64,000 bases of DNA from Lachancea mirantina (lineage: Eukaryota; Ascomycota; Saccharomycetes; Saccharomycetales; Saccharomycetaceae): the NCBI GenBank assembly GCA_900074745.1, contig LT598469.1, positions 1,302,001-1,366,000 of the forward strand. Reading direction: 5' to 3'. Each line of letters begins with the position of its first letter. Position 1 is the stretch's first letter. Shown here piece by piece: positions 9,956 to 20,209 of the stretch. The notes beneath the pieces were generated by a model. It was not told the origin of the DNA, did no database searches, and saw nothing but the letters and a program-made list of their open reading frames with translations. A program made the translations under genes and the position numbers.

Positions 9956-11281
9956 TCACTTGGAATAGTAGTATACAGACGCTGCAATTGTAAAGAGCAT
10001 CGAGAGAATGATGTTAAACTTAAAGTCTTCCTCTTGCTGAATCGGAATAACTTTTTCATCAAAGTTGGTTCTTTCTGTCACTTTTTTGTATATCACAGTC
10101 TGCAAAGGCTTGACACCCGCTGGCAATTGTTCTTGGTACATTCCCTCGATAAATTGTTCAATCCCACCTATCTTAATATTGAGCTTGAGATAGTTTGGAT
10201 CGTCGACGCGCAAGCGTTTCTTGATGTCACGGAGGTAGTAGGTAAAGATTTCAACGCATCCGCGCAGAGTTCTGGATTTCAAGATCAGGTAGCAGGTAGT
10301 ACCCTTTCTGATCTTGACGTTCTCGTGCAAAACCTTTTCATTCCCGAAAACGAGCGCCAAAGTGGCAATGGCCATCACCTGAGGAATCGCACAGAACTGA
10401 AAAGTGGATTGTTCGTGAATGGAACTGAGATAGGTCAAAACATCGGTGACATGACCCAAAGCGTTCAGAACAAGGTCGCTGATACACTCTATGCCTGCCT
10501 TCTCATTAGCAGGCTTTGAAAGGTCCACAAGCTTATCAGCGTACTTAGACCATATTTCTCTTGGCCAAAACGAACGGCCGTCTTCAAGGTCTTCGGCGTA
10601 ATCTCTGATAATATTGGTCTTCTGCAAGAACAGACCCATACTTTCGAATAGATGGGCCGATTCGTCGTAAAGATCGGGGGTTCCAAAACCAGCCAACGTG
10701 ATGAGCTGCGTCAGGCCGTCACCGACTAAACCGGCGACGTAGTGACAGTAAAGATCGTAGTCCTTGACGGTCAAAACACCATTGAGATTGAAATTTTCGT
10801 CCAAAATGTAATCGGCCATACCATTGCCCATTTTATGAGTTATTTCCTTGATAACTTTCTGGTAGGCGGGTTTGACCTTATGCAATTCCTTCAGAATAAC
10901 TGGGAACTCAACGAGAACACACCGGTCTTTCTCAGTTATAGCGTTACCGTCAAAGGACCATGATTCCAAATCCAATTTCCGATCAAACTCGCGAAGCAAG
11001 GGCACTTTCACTTTTGGATCGATGGTCATGTCGTCTTCAACAGTGTCCAGCGCTCTCAGGATAAGATAAAAAAGCATGACAACGTTCCGAAGTTCAGGAT
11101 GCAACTGTAACGTAACCGCAGCGAATGATCTTGACGTTTTTTCTAGTAGCTCGTAACATCTCTTGAGCTCAGGCGTTGCTCTGGTATCGTCCAGAGGAAA
11201 CAAAGACTTCCGTATAAACTTTAACTTCAGAGCTGCCTTCAGCTCCAACGGGTGCGAAACAAGCTCCGAAACTTTGCCCAT
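9956..11281 (-). CDS. ERG9: Squalene synthase
   Basis: Farnesyl-diphosphate farnesyltransferase, joining two farnesyl diphosphates to squalene at the ER, the first committed step to ergosterol. The start is the ATG at 11281, giving [22 protein letters not shown], matching the yeast Erg9 N-terminus; the frame stays open three codons further upstream but with a TTG. It is 441 aa against 444 in S. cerevisiae. The first aspartate-rich motif LDTVEDD lies near residues 78-84 and the second, [17 protein letters not shown], near 230. A C-terminal hydrophobic anchor ([18 protein letters not shown]) holds the enzyme in the ER membrane. PTH1 follows on the same strand, as in the YHR189W-YHR190W pair, with a tRNA between them. 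Confidence 0.96.
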   Translation of the reverse strand: MGKVSELVSHPLELKAALKLKFIRKSLFPLDDTRATPELKRCYELLEKTSRSFAAVTLQLHPELRNVVMLFYLILRALDTVEDDMTIDPKVKVPLLREFDRKLDLESWSFDGNAITEKDRCVLVEFPVILKELHKVKPAYQKVIKEITHKMGNGMADYILDENFNLNGVLTVKDYDLYCHYVAGLVGDGLTQLITLAGFGTPDLYDESAHLFESMGLFLQKTNIIRDYAEDLEDGRSFWPREIWSKYADKLVDLSKPANEKAGIECISDLVLNALGHVTDVLTYLSSIHEQSTFQFCAIPQVMAIATLALVFGNEKVLHENVKIRKGTTCYLILKSRTLRGCVEIFTYYLRDIKKRLRVDDPNYLKLNIKIGGIEQFIEGMYQEQLPAGVKPLQTVIYKKVTERTNFDEKVIPIQQEEDFKFNIILSMLFTIAASVYYYSK

Positions 11282-11393
11282 TCTCAACAACTGATCTGCT
11301 AATCTGACGAGGCACTACAAAAGGACGTCAATTGGTCTCTCTTGTGGGAACTTTAATGACGGAGAGGGAATAGGCTAAATTAATTTCATCCTG

Positions 11394-11400
11394 TAAACGA
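11394..11400 (-). promoter_or_regulatory. Candidate sterol regulatory element upstream of ERG9
   Basis: TCGTTTA on the minus strand, 113 bases upstream of the ERG9 ATG. It resembles the Upc2/Ecm22 core (TCGTATA or TCGTTTA) used by sterol genes in yeasts. A seven-base match alone is weak evidence. Confidence 0.35.
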
Positions 11401-11587
11401 TGCATTTTTTAATCTTATATGGTACCATGTTAAAGCTGCGCACGTGAAAGGGCAAGCACAACCGTTCTCAGAAAACAAGCACAGAGAAAACACCACCTAA
11501 ATGCCACCCTGGATACGTTTAACGTCATTATCGTCCTACAGACCTTCTCCTGTACCTTCTCTCGCTCGGAGTCAAAAAATGTAAAAA

Positions 11588-11659
11588 AGGTCCTACCCGG
11601 ATTCGAACCGGGGTTGTTCGGATCAAAACCGAAAGTGATAACCACTACACTATAGAACC
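11588..11659 (-). tRNA. tRNA-Gln, anticodon UUG
   Basis: 72-base cloverleaf on the minus strand. The acceptor stem GGTTCTA/TAGGACC closes with one G-T pair. The anticodon loop TTTTGAT is framed by the stem TTCGG/CCGAA, which sets the anticodon as TTG. The T arm CCCGGTTCGAATCCGGG is canonical, and an A-box-like TAGTGTAGTGG is present. No intron. It lies between ERG9 and PTH1. Confidence 0.96.
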
Positions 11660-11948
11660 GTGAAGTTGAGAAGTTGAGGGTATAATGACAACATATAGGA
11701 TACCTAGGGATCACGCTTCACACAAACAGCGGGAAAGCCAACGTCACCTGTCATAGTCTCTATACTTTACATCAGTAATTCTACACAACAAGGTAGTTTT
11801 ACTAACTGACACACTCGTTGGTTTCATCTAACTTCGCATTCTTCCCTGAATGTTTGCTAAGTTTGAATAGTTAATTGTTAGCAATTACACATATATGAAG
11901 TGTGAACAATTATGAGAAATTAATATCAGTTACTCCCGAATTGGAGTA

Positions 11949-12518
11949 CTACCTAGTTTTCATCCAGTTTCGTATGTGTTCCAACGATTTTTCAAGACTT
12001 TCGTCGGCAATTGTGTCCAGAGAATCCGAATCGAATTTTGAAAGCACGTAATCGGCAACAACCCTGCAATCTCGATCGTGTGGTCTTCCAATTCCCACTG
12101 CGAGCCTGTAAAAATCGTCACCGTAGTATTTCGAAATATCCCTTAGCCCATTGTGACCTCTCAGGCTCGTCCCCGGTTTCCTCAACTGAACTTTTCCAAC
12201 AGGTAAACTGAGCTCATCGTGGACTACCAAATGACGGAATTTGGATCCCAACTTCCGCCACAGCGGTACTACGGTCTTGCCACTTAGATTGATATAGTCA
12301 CCATCAGCACGAAGAAGTAAGACTTCATTGGTCTGGTATCTTTTCACTTTGGCATTCGCAATGCAGGGAACAAACTCGGCAGCGCTACCCCCCATTTCGC
12401 GCTTCAAAAGGTCTACCATCAAAAGCCCTGCATTGTGTCTTGTCAGCTGATAGGGTGGCTCTGGATTCCCAATACCAGTGATACAATGATGTACCGCTCT
12501 TTTAAACAGCTTTAGCAT
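11949..12518 (-). CDS. PTH1: Peptidyl-tRNA hydrolase, mitochondrial type
   Basis: Bacterial-type peptidyl-tRNA hydrolase that releases peptides from prematurely dropped peptidyl-tRNA, 189 aa (S. cerevisiae Pth1 is about 190). The signature TGIGNPEPPYQLTRHNAG holds the substrate-binding Asn18 and the catalytic His28. The later motifs HDELSLPVGKVQLR and GHNGLRDI are also family hallmarks. The short basic start (MLKLFKRAVHH) suits a mitochondrial protein. It is divergent from GTR1 with only 116 bases between the start codons, so the two probably share a promoter. Confidence 0.93.
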   Translation of the reverse strand: MLKLFKRAVHHCITGIGNPEPPYQLTRHNAGLLMVDLLKREMGGSAAEFVPCIANAKVKRYQTNEVLLLRADGDYINLSGKTVVPLWRKLGSKFRHLVVHDELSLPVGKVQLRKPGTSLRGHNGLRDISKYYGDDFYRLAVGIGRPHDRDCRVVADYVLSKFDSDSLDTIADESLEKSLEHIRNWMKTR

Positions 12519-12634
12519 TGTTACGCTGTAGGAGCCCGTCGTGATAAAAGATCAATGTTAAAAGATACTGCATGTTACCGGGCGATTAATACTACCTGTA
12601 AGAACAGTACAGTTGAAGCCGGGCAAGGTCTATA

Positions 12635-13534
12635 ATGTCGTCCAATAACCGTAAAAAGCTCCTTTTGATGGGCCGTTCAGGTTCTGGTAAATCTTCTATG
12701 AGATCCATCATTTTTAGTAATTATTCGGCATTCGATACCAGAAGATTAGGAGCTACAATCGATGTGGAGCACTCACATCTGAGGTTTCTAGGAAATATGA
12801 CACTAAACCTTTGGGACTGTGGTGGTCAAGATGTATTCATGGAAAACTATTTTACGCAGCAAAAAGATCATATTTTTCAGATGGTGCAAGTGCTCATCCA
12901 TGTCTTCGATGTTGAGTCGCAAGAGATAATAAAGGATATTGAAATATTCACCAGGGCCCTTAAGCAACTGAAGAGATACTCTCCGGATGCTAAAATATTC
13001 GTCTTGCTGCACAAAATGGATCTGGTACAGCTGGATAAAAGACAAGAGTTGTTGCACATTATGATGGCGAAACTGCAGGAAACATCTGCTGCATATGGGT
13101 TCCCAGAACTGGTGGGATTTCCAACTTCTATTTGGGATGAAAGTTTATACAAAGCTTGGTCTCAGATAATATGTTCGTTGATTCCTAACATGTCGACTTA
13201 CCAGCACAATCTGAAAAAGCTTAAGGGCGTCATGGATGCCAGAGAAATCATACTATTCGAGAAAACTACTTTTCTTGTCATTTGCTCGAGTAATACAGCC
13301 ACGGGAGAAATCTTGGACCCAAAAAGATTCGAGAAGATCTCTAATATTATGAAGAATTTCAAACAAAGTAGCATGAAACTTAAAAGCTCTTTCAAGACTC
13401 TGGTGCTGGACAATACCATATACGTGTGCGAGCTGTCTTCAAATATGATGTGCTTCATTGTTTTAAACAGAGCAGACGATCCACAAGATTTGATATTAGG
13501 GAACATTAAAAAGGTCAAAGCATATTTCCAATAG
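12635..13534 (+). CDS. GTR1: Rag-family GTPase Gtr1
   Basis: RagA/B-type small GTPase, 299 aa (S. cerevisiae Gtr1 is 310). With Gtr2 it forms the vacuolar-membrane EGO complex that signals amino-acid sufficiency to TORC1. Visible motifs are the P-loop GRSGSGKSS near residue 13, the switch region GATIDVEHSHLRF, LWDCGGQDVFMENY, and HKMDL for base recognition. The C-terminal half is the roadblock-like dimerisation region (ILFEKTTFLVICSS). Its position between PHO84 and NDI1 agrees with YML121W. It is convergent with NDI1. Confidence 0.95.
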   Translation: MSSNNRKKLLLMGRSGSGKSSMRSIIFSNYSAFDTRRLGATIDVEHSHLRFLGNMTLNLWDCGGQDVFMENYFTQQKDHIFQMVQVLIHVFDVESQEIIKDIEIFTRALKQLKRYSPDAKIFVLLHKMDLVQLDKRQELLHIMMAKLQETSAAYGFPELVGFPTSIWDESLYKAWSQIICSLIPNMSTYQHNLKKLKGVMDAREIILFEKTTFLVICSSNTATGEILDPKRFEKISNIMKNFKQSSMKLKSSFKTLVLDNTIYVCELSSNMMCFIVLNRADDPQDLILGNIKKVKAYFQ

Positions 13535-13714
13535 CAAATGGATGAGGAATTACTCGAATATAACAAAACCACAATAACAATATCATCTATTGTAATGTTT
13601 AATGATCTTTTAAATACACGATGAGGTGATAAATATATATAGCGTTTTCACTGGAATGAATATAAGATATTTCGTCGAATGTGTTTTCTAGGCGTAATCA
13701 GAATCTGTTCTTGT

Positions 13715-15289
13715 TTACAGCTCTTTGAAGCAGTCTCTTCTGAAAATAGCAAGCTTGATCCAGTCACTGACAACCTTTAATCTGGACCTTGCTGATAGGA
13801 TCATTGATAGATACAGCACTCTCCAGATGTAAAAGGTAATCAAGCCACCACCCGTGTAGAAGGAACGCTTACCGTATGTGATGTTGGCAATGGCCTTTTC
13901 AGCTCCCAAGTAAGCCAAGGCACCATAATGGATGTAGTTGAAAGGTTTGAAACCGTTTTCCTCGAACAGCAAGTCGACTTTGTCCTGGCGATTGTGGAGT
14001 TTAGAATGGAAGTCTGTAGTTTTGGCCATCTTGTCAAAGACTTTGGCAAGGTACTCGGCTTGTTGATGTGCAACCTGTGCGGTAGGAGGCAAACCGGAGA
14101 AAGCGTTATCACCAATGGCGAAAATGTTATTAGTGCCCTTAACCAAAAGGTTGCTGTTCACGGCCAGCCCTCTTCTGGATTCGTTTTGCTCAGGAATTTT
14201 CTTGAACAGGTCGGTGATCATGGGAACGGCCTTGTTACCGGTAGCCCAGATCAGAGTTCCGTAAGGAATTGTCTCTTCTGTGACGGTTCCGTCCTCGGCT
14301 TTAGTCTTGGCGATTAAGTGGTCTTCTTCAACCTTACCCACTGCAGTTCTGAGATGGATCTTGATGCTTGTCTTTTGTAATACGTCTTGCGCATAAGAGG
14401 TTAACTTTCTTTCGAACATGTTCAACACCACGGGCAGAGCCTCAACTAGATGAATCTTCACTTCCTCGGCAACGGAAGGCATAAATCTTTTCAGGTCTTG
14501 GTCGATGTAGTCCTGCAATTCACCTGCGGTTTCGACACCGGTTGGACCACCTCCAACAACGACTATCGTCAAAAGACGTTTTCTTTCAGGGTCACCTTTG
14601 GGCAAAAGATTGGCCTTCTCGATGTTGGACAAAAATCTCTTCCTAATTTCAAGAGAATGAGGGATCTCCTTCAAGAAGTTACCGTACGTCTCAACACCGG
14701 GGATTCCGAAAGTGTTGGGTTCGGCACCCACGGCACTGACCAGATAGTCGTACTTAATCTCTGCCTGGTCATTTTGAGACAAGCCAGAGTTCTGGTTTGG
14801 CTGCGACAGATGCGAAACCGTTGAGACTGACTCAATTGTCACTGTGTTTCTGTCGGGGTTAATGGATGTGGCTTTGGCCTCGTAGTAAGATATGTTGCCC
14901 TTCTTTTTCAATGCAAAATTGACCACCGGCTCGATAATGGATTTTTCGTCCACGGTTCCAACAGGAGTTGAAGGTAACAGCGGCGTGAACAAAAAGTAGT
15001 TTCTGGGCGAAACAATTGTGACGTTGTATTTTTTGGAGTCAATGTTTTGAAGTAGTGAAATGGCACCCCATCCAGAGCCAAGCACCACGACATTGGGCTT
15101 GTTGTCAAGCTTGTTCTCGATAACTTTCGCGGTTTTGAAGGAAGAAGAGCCTCCGGCTGCCGCGGTAGCGACAGGTGCACTTGTATTTGTCTTGACCGCG
15201 GGAGTCGTGGCGAATCGAACCAGTCTGCGTGTCGCACCGCGCGCAGCACTGCCTGAGGTTCTGCTGTTACGGCTTATGAAAGAAATCAT
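13715..15289 (-). CDS. NDI1: Internal mitochondrial NADH:ubiquinone oxidoreductase (type II)
   Basis: Rotenone-insensitive, non-proton-pumping NADH dehydrogenase that feeds matrix NADH electrons to ubiquinone in yeasts lacking complex I. The protein is 524 aa (S. cerevisiae Ndi1 is 513). An Arg/Ser-rich N-terminus without acidic residues is a mitochondrial presequence. Two Rossmann motifs follow: [14 protein letters not shown] (about 67-80, FAD) and [16 protein letters not shown] (about 245, NADH). The motif [19 protein letters not shown] binds FAD, and the C-terminal membrane-associating helix region ([16 protein letters not shown]) is intact. Nde1/Nde2 are close paralogues; the order PHO84-GTR1-NDI1 of YML123C-YML120C favours NDI1. 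Confidence 0.92.
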   Translation of the reverse strand: MISFISRNSRTSGSAARGATRRLVRFATTPAVKTNTSAPVATAAAGGSSSFKTAKVIENKLDNKPNVVVLGSGWGAISLLQNIDSKKYNVTIVSPRNYFLFTPLLPSTPVGTVDEKSIIEPVVNFALKKKGNISYYEAKATSINPDRNTVTIESVSTVSHLSQPNQNSGLSQNDQAEIKYDYLVSAVGAEPNTFGIPGVETYGNFLKEIPHSLEIRKRFLSNIEKANLLPKGDPERKRLLTIVVVGGGPTGVETAGELQDYIDQDLKRFMPSVAEEVKIHLVEALPVVLNMFERKLTSYAQDVLQKTSIKIHLRTAVGKVEEDHLIAKTKAEDGTVTEETIPYGTLIWATGNKAVPMITDLFKKIPEQNESRRGLAVNSNLLVKGTNNIFAIGDNAFSGLPPTAQVAHQQAEYLAKVFDKMAKTTDFHSKLHNRQDKVDLLFEENGFKPFNYIHYGALAYLGAEKAIANITYGKRSFYTGGGLITFYIWRVLYLSMILSARSRLKVVSDWIKLAIFRRDCFKEL

Positions 15290-15292
15290 TTG

Positions 15293-15308
15293 GTGTGTGT
15301 GTGTGTGT
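15293..15308. repeat. (GT)8 microsatellite in NDI1 5' leader
   Basis: Eight GT units, read as AC on the NDI1 strand, only a few bases upstream of the NDI1 start codon and so probably in its 5' untranslated region. Confidence 0.85.
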
Positions 15309-17272
15309 TCTAGTTCTACCGAAAACTTGAGTAGTCAATTTCCGTCAAGTGCGAATCCGAAATATCCCACGATTATATTTGTATGAAAATTCTAAATGCG
15401 CGCTCGGTGCCCATAGTAAAATACCTCCTCCCTGCTGTTGACAGAAGTTTGGATGCCCGTATCGGCTCCAAAAAAACTTGTAATCGCGACGGACGGAATA
15501 CCCTTCTTACCCCTCTTTATTGACGGCTTCGGCTTGCGCCGTTTCTGTCAGGCAGCAGGGCCAGAAAAAAAGGTGAATACCGCCAGAATAGTTGCAGGCA
15601 CCACTCGCTGTCGGATACGATTAGTGAAAAAATGTCGAATTCAAGCGCGCATCACCGAACCAAATCAACATAATTCAATCCACTCTTAATCCGAAGGTCG
15701 TTATTACCTCTTGGTCATCCCGCTTGAAAATTCGTCGTCGTCCCGACGGCTGTTGCACGCGCTAATTTGGACAAAGGTTGTCGATACGTCGATAGCCACA
15801 CGGAATTGGCTCACCCCACACATCATGGAGACGAGCTCGGTCAGCCTCGCCAGACGTCATTGGCATCCACATCAGTTTTGAAAGCATTTGATTGGTCCGA
15901 TTTAGCGTCTTATTCGGGTAACAACATGTATCTTTCGTAATCCACTACGCAGTACGTCATTTTCTTCTATGCAGTTAGAATGAGCGAGTGGGGTAAGTAA
16001 AAGCTCGATCGAGATAAATAGCCAGGCATCACGTGGTTGCATCACATCATGTCAGGTTTAGCCGCCAGAACACGAATCCAGCTTGAAAGCTAGCAAAGCT
16101 AGGAGAGCTAGAAAACCTAACGCGATCAAGCGTGCCATTCAGTATGGACCGTTTCTCTACCCCACAGCATGTACTGCATGAGCTTTCCGAGATCTTGCTA
16201 AGAAGGCGAACTCTGACTTCCGTAGCTCAACAACCTCGCTACTCGCGTAACGACCGGAATTTGAGCCGTAGCAACTAATGCGACTCTCTTTATGGGGAGC
16301 AGCAGATGCTTACAAATTACTGAGGACATATCTAGCGTGTCTTGTACCTGTAAACGTCTTGGGAGTCACGGATTGTATCACTGAGTCGATATCCCCTCTT
16401 CGAGAAAAAACACCCGCCTTTTATAGTCTACTCCCAAAAAAAATAGGGAGACGTCGCTACCCGTAGAAATTGCCACCCTACTGGAAGCCTTAGGAAAGTA
16501 GTTGATTGAAAGTTGTAAACGGTGCTCTTCACCAGTAACAAACAATTCCTTAAATAGCGAAAATTAGGAAGGTCCCACCCTTTTTCCAAGGTTAATTATT
16601 ATGCTGAAGAAACGATGTTTTCAGAGAACTGGCGATTAGCCGCCGAATTGCGTAACAAATGATGTTAACTAGGCTACCTTTAATAAAGCGGGAAGATCCG
16701 AAATGAGGTTTTGAATGGCTTGAATTGGAGGAGATTAAATCGGGCTTTATCAAGTGGGTGAAGACAGGGAATTTTTGACATTCTTTTGTCTGTTCGTGGT
16801 CTTAGAAATTTGTCACGACCTGAGCTTTAGATATCCTGTTCGTCGATTATTATATATGCCCTCATTGACGTTAATCGTACCGCAACTTAAAACGATGATC
16901 GGCCTCCGCATGCACTGCTTCTCAGTTTTGCCAAAGCTCTAAATGGCAATTTCACTTTGATTTTTAGTGAGGTTTTGTAAATCCCTTCAATATTGTAGTG
17001 AGCTTTCCTTTAGCGTTCCAATGCCGATAATCTTCGATGACCTTGACAGAAACTGAAAAAAACTTGAGCAACGCCTCGATTCACGATCTCCTTAATTCCA
17101 TCCCCATGGTCCACGTTTGACGGTGCTTTCGCTTTTACGCGTTGAATTAGCTGACATTCGTATTCATTGAGTCAACGAGGCAGGCTTTTCACTTTTCAGC
17201 GACCATAGGAAGAGAGGGAAGCACCGTTGAAAACTTAAATCTAAAGGCCTTATATCCCGTATATCCTGTGAC
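15309..17272. other. 2-kb divergent intergenic region between NDI1 and PXP2
   Basis: Unusually long for this genome. I see no frame with convincing composition, no tRNA and no centromere consensus. Possible regulatory words include an inverted CCAAT box (TGATTGGT at 15889-15896), which could serve Hap-complex control of NDI1, and a CACGTG at 16030-16035. A structured RNA or a decayed gene cannot be excluded by eye. Confidence 0.4.
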
Positions 17273-18097
17273 ATGGCTAGCTCTCTACTCACAGCGCAAC
17301 GTTTGGTACAGCTGGCACCATTCCAGCAACAGCTTAAAACTAGCTGGTACCTGTGCGCTGCTGCTGCCTTTAGCGTGTGCAATCAGCCAAAAGAAATCCC
17401 AAAACTGTACCACTTTGCGCTGCTGTCCGAAAGTAGACAGGAGGAGCAAGTCATGGAAGTGGCCAGGCAAGCAATTGCAATCGCTGAAACGGATCAGGCA
17501 TCTATGCCCCAGCTCTTAGCTCATTTGTATCCCTCGGTGACGCCTTTTCAAAAAATGGTTTCAGAGCAGTTCAGAGAGGCATTGCTAAAGAGTAGCGTCC
17601 TTTGTGGACTTCCAAAAGCCATCAACTCCTTGGCAGCATTGAAGGAAGCCACCCCCAATGATCTCAAGCCTCAGGTAACCGAGCTTGATCCAAACGACCC
17701 AAAAAACGCTCTAGGCCCTGTAAGGAAGTCTCGCAAACAGTCTCTAGAATTCTATAAAGAAGAAGGCTTGGAGCATTGGAATCACGTCTACAGCAAGGTT
17801 TCCGGTAAAGTGATGAATAATTTGAATAGCTCTTATCCAGATTTATGGTATTTTGCTCTTTGCCACGTCTACGGTCCGATCATAGCGTTTGATGAAATTT
17901 TAAATGCGAGAGAGACGAGTCTACTTATAATTGCATGTCTTGTTCCTCAAGACGTTAATGCGCAATTGTGGGGGCACTTGAAGGGTGCGCTTAATGTGGG
18001 ATGCAGCGGCGAGTCTATTGAAGCAGCTAGGAGTATGAGCATTCTGATTTCAAAATGGTGCGGGGTCAGATGGCAAGGCGAAATTGTAAAACTTTGA
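17273..18097 (+). CDS. PXP2: Pxp2-like peroxisomal carboxymuconolactone-decarboxylase-fold protein
   Basis: 274-aa protein matching the position and orientation of YJR111C (PXP2) next to YMR1 (YJR110W), and with the all-helical look of the AhpD/carboxymuconolactone-decarboxylase family. S. cerevisiae Pxp2 is a peroxisomal protein of unknown reaction. Two helical repeats can be seen, around residues 70-115 and 190-265, the second containing WYFALCHVYGPIIAFDEILNARE. The C-terminal tripeptide is VKL, close to but not the standard SKL-type peroxisomal signal. The gene is convergent with YMR1, with 86 bases between the two stop codons. Identification rests mainly on gene order. Confidence 0.75.
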   Translation: MASSLLTAQRLVQLAPFQQQLKTSWYLCAAAAFSVCNQPKEIPKLYHFALLSESRQEEQVMEVARQAIAIAETDQASMPQLLAHLYPSVTPFQKMVSEQFREALLKSSVLCGLPKAINSLAALKEATPNDLKPQVTELDPNDPKNALGPVRKSRKQSLEFYKEEGLEHWNHVYSKVSGKVMNNLNSSYPDLWYFALCHVYGPIIAFDEILNARETSLLIIACLVPQDVNAQLWGHLKGALNVGCSGESIEAARSMSILISKWCGVRWQGEIVKL

Positions 18098-18183
18098 CCA
18101 ATGTTCGGTAAAACTGCAGTTTCTTTGCGAAATGACCTTACAAAGAATCGGCGGGTCCTCTCAATGCATGCTAGTATTGCACA

Positions 18184-20209
18184 TCACTTCTTCCCGAATA
18201 AGTCAAGCGTGAACTTGGGAAATCGTAGTTTTCTGGCATCATCATTCTCTTCCGATACTTCTGAATTAGCAGTAATTGGCCCATTCATTTCTTCGTCTCG
18301 TTTCCCGAAAAGCTGCCACCACCACTGAATACGGCTTAAATCGGGCAAAATCCAGTCCTCGTCACCAAATCCTTTCGGATCGTATTCAACGTTAATAAAC
18401 TCACGGTCTCGCGATTTGAAATAGTCCCATGCACTTCTTGTTTTAGTTTTAACTTCGTTTATTGTACGTTCCTGCTCAGAATTGTACAGAAAGGTTCCAT
18501 ACTGGCAAGAATAAAGATGGTATAGTAGTCTTCTCAAAAACCTCTCGTTAAATTCGAACCGATTGGGGAATTGAATTAAAAGTTGGTAAACACAGTCCAG
18601 GAACTGTTGAAACACAGGCGAAGTTAGCTTCACTGTGCTTTTGTGTTTCAAATGTTTCGAGACTCGATTTATCAAGTCTGATGGAGGTAGTGGTGGGCTG
18701 GAATGCGCAACTTCCCCCAATTCCTCCAAATTATTGTCCCATTTCCCTTCTGCGTTCGAAAATGATCCGAAAAAGCTTGCATTAAGGTCTAAACTTTGAG
18801 TCATCACGTTATTGGCAGTGCCACTTATACTTTTTCTCAAATTATTATGGAAAGCACTTTCAAAGCTAAGATGCCCTGATCTCTCCGCAAATCTATGTCC
18901 GAATGAAAGCCAGTCTTTCTCTATGAGAACCATGAATCCTTCCAGAGTTCTGAAATACGGATCGATGCATATTTGGACTAAAGAACAGACCTGACTAGTC
19001 CTATCCCACCCATCAGAACAATGTATCATTATATTTGATTGGTTGAACAACAGGGATTTGGCCAGTTTGTCCGTCGAGGAGAGTAATAACCTGACGTATT
19101 TTAGCCACGAACTAGCCTTGCCCTGATTTAGAACCGATTTATCAATAGAAAGGTTGAGATCGCTGTCCACTAGAAAATTGTCAACAAGATAGTTGAGGCT
19201 ATCTCTCATGACGTGGATGTTATCAATACCGAGAAACACCCTTGATGCAGTATTACCAAAGTTATAGTTATCCATGTTTTCTGAACCACCTCCCAGGGCT
19301 TTTTGTGCCATTGCATTGGTGGATGGTCGCGCGTCGATGATCAAATTTTTGATGGCCCTGTATTCCGCAACTTCAGGTATTCTTGAACAACCAAAAATCT
19401 CTCGCACCAGTGTTTCATCTTGAACAGACCTTTGTTGAATAATTCCAGGAAGCGGCTGAGCGCATCTCGTAATCGAACATCCTGATTTTTTATGATAATA
19501 CGATAGTACTGGAATGCGATTCTGAGATCTGTACTTAGCGGCATGTGTTAAGAGTGTATCGGACACATTTTGCGGTACTACCAAAAGGTTTGGATAAGTT
19601 TTGCAGAAATTGAAATCGTCGTTGATCTTCGATAGTCTCCATTTACACGTTTCTTCGAGTGTCAATCCTTGTCGACGAAATTCTTCTAGCGGATTGTACA
19701 AGTTCCAGTAGTCAACTTTGGCCTCGGCTGCATTGGGAGTATATATGAATGCATATAGCTGGCTCATGTCGGAAAGAACTGTTAACTTTAAAACAGAATC
19801 AAACACGTCTTGCGCTTTAGAACCGTCTTCAAAGTCCAATGAGAAAATGCTGAAATCTTTGCCCACAAATTTTATAGTACAAAAGGCCCATATATCCCGA
19901 TCCCTGTACAGGGGCTCATCTGTAGTAGCCGAATGATATTTCGATTTGGATATCATCGCACTTCCGTTGTTTAAAAAGACAGACCCTATTGTCGGATACG
20001 ATACCCAAAATTCTCGGGAAAGAAGAGGGGAGCTGAAAATGAGATGATGCGTCGTCAAATGCAGCACTCCTTTTACCATAAAGCCTTTCCTATGGAGAAC
20101 AACATCGTCAACCTGTCGCAAGGTTAGTTAGTTATATGTCCACGTAACAACAAAAAACAGAGTTCCTAATATCATTTCGACATACTTTGGCTACCCTTAT
20201 GTACTCCAT
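18184..20209 (-). CDS. YMR1: Myotubularin-type phosphatidylinositol 3-phosphatase, spliced (exons 20186-20209 and 18184-20112)
   Basis: Myotubularin-family lipid phosphatase that removes the 3-phosphate from PI3P on endosomal membranes. The catalytic CX5R motif is HCSDGWDRTSQ (Cys373, Arg379 of the spliced protein), preceded by an N-terminal PH-GRAM region with LHLTTHHLIFS. The spliced product is about 650 aa (S. cerevisiae Ymr1 is 688). The long frame has no suitable ATG at its 5' end; it opens with TTG. A 73-base intron joins exon 1 (MEYIRVAK) to VDDVVLHR, giving an N-terminus close to the one I recall for S. cerevisiae. It is convergent with PXP2, as YJR110W is with YJR111C. I do not recall an intron in the S. 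cerevisiae gene. Confidence 0.92.
20113..20185 (-). other. Small intron in YMR1
   Basis: 73 bases with donor GTATGT, a doubled branch-site-like CTAACTAAC and acceptor CAG. Its removal joins an 8-codon first exon to the long frame in phase and supplies the missing ATG. Confidence 0.85.

Noticed and set aside
11800-11806. Plus-strand TACTAAC near the tRNA
   Set aside because: No acceptor at a fitting distance, no donor and no coding frame around it.
15438-15689. 83-codon open frame upstream of NDI1
   Set aside because: Basic, irregular composition with no family resemblance; typical chance frame in a promoter.
16028-16035. ATCACGTG resembling centromere element CDEI
   Set aside because: No A/T-rich CDEII or TTCCGAAA-type CDEIII follows on either side.
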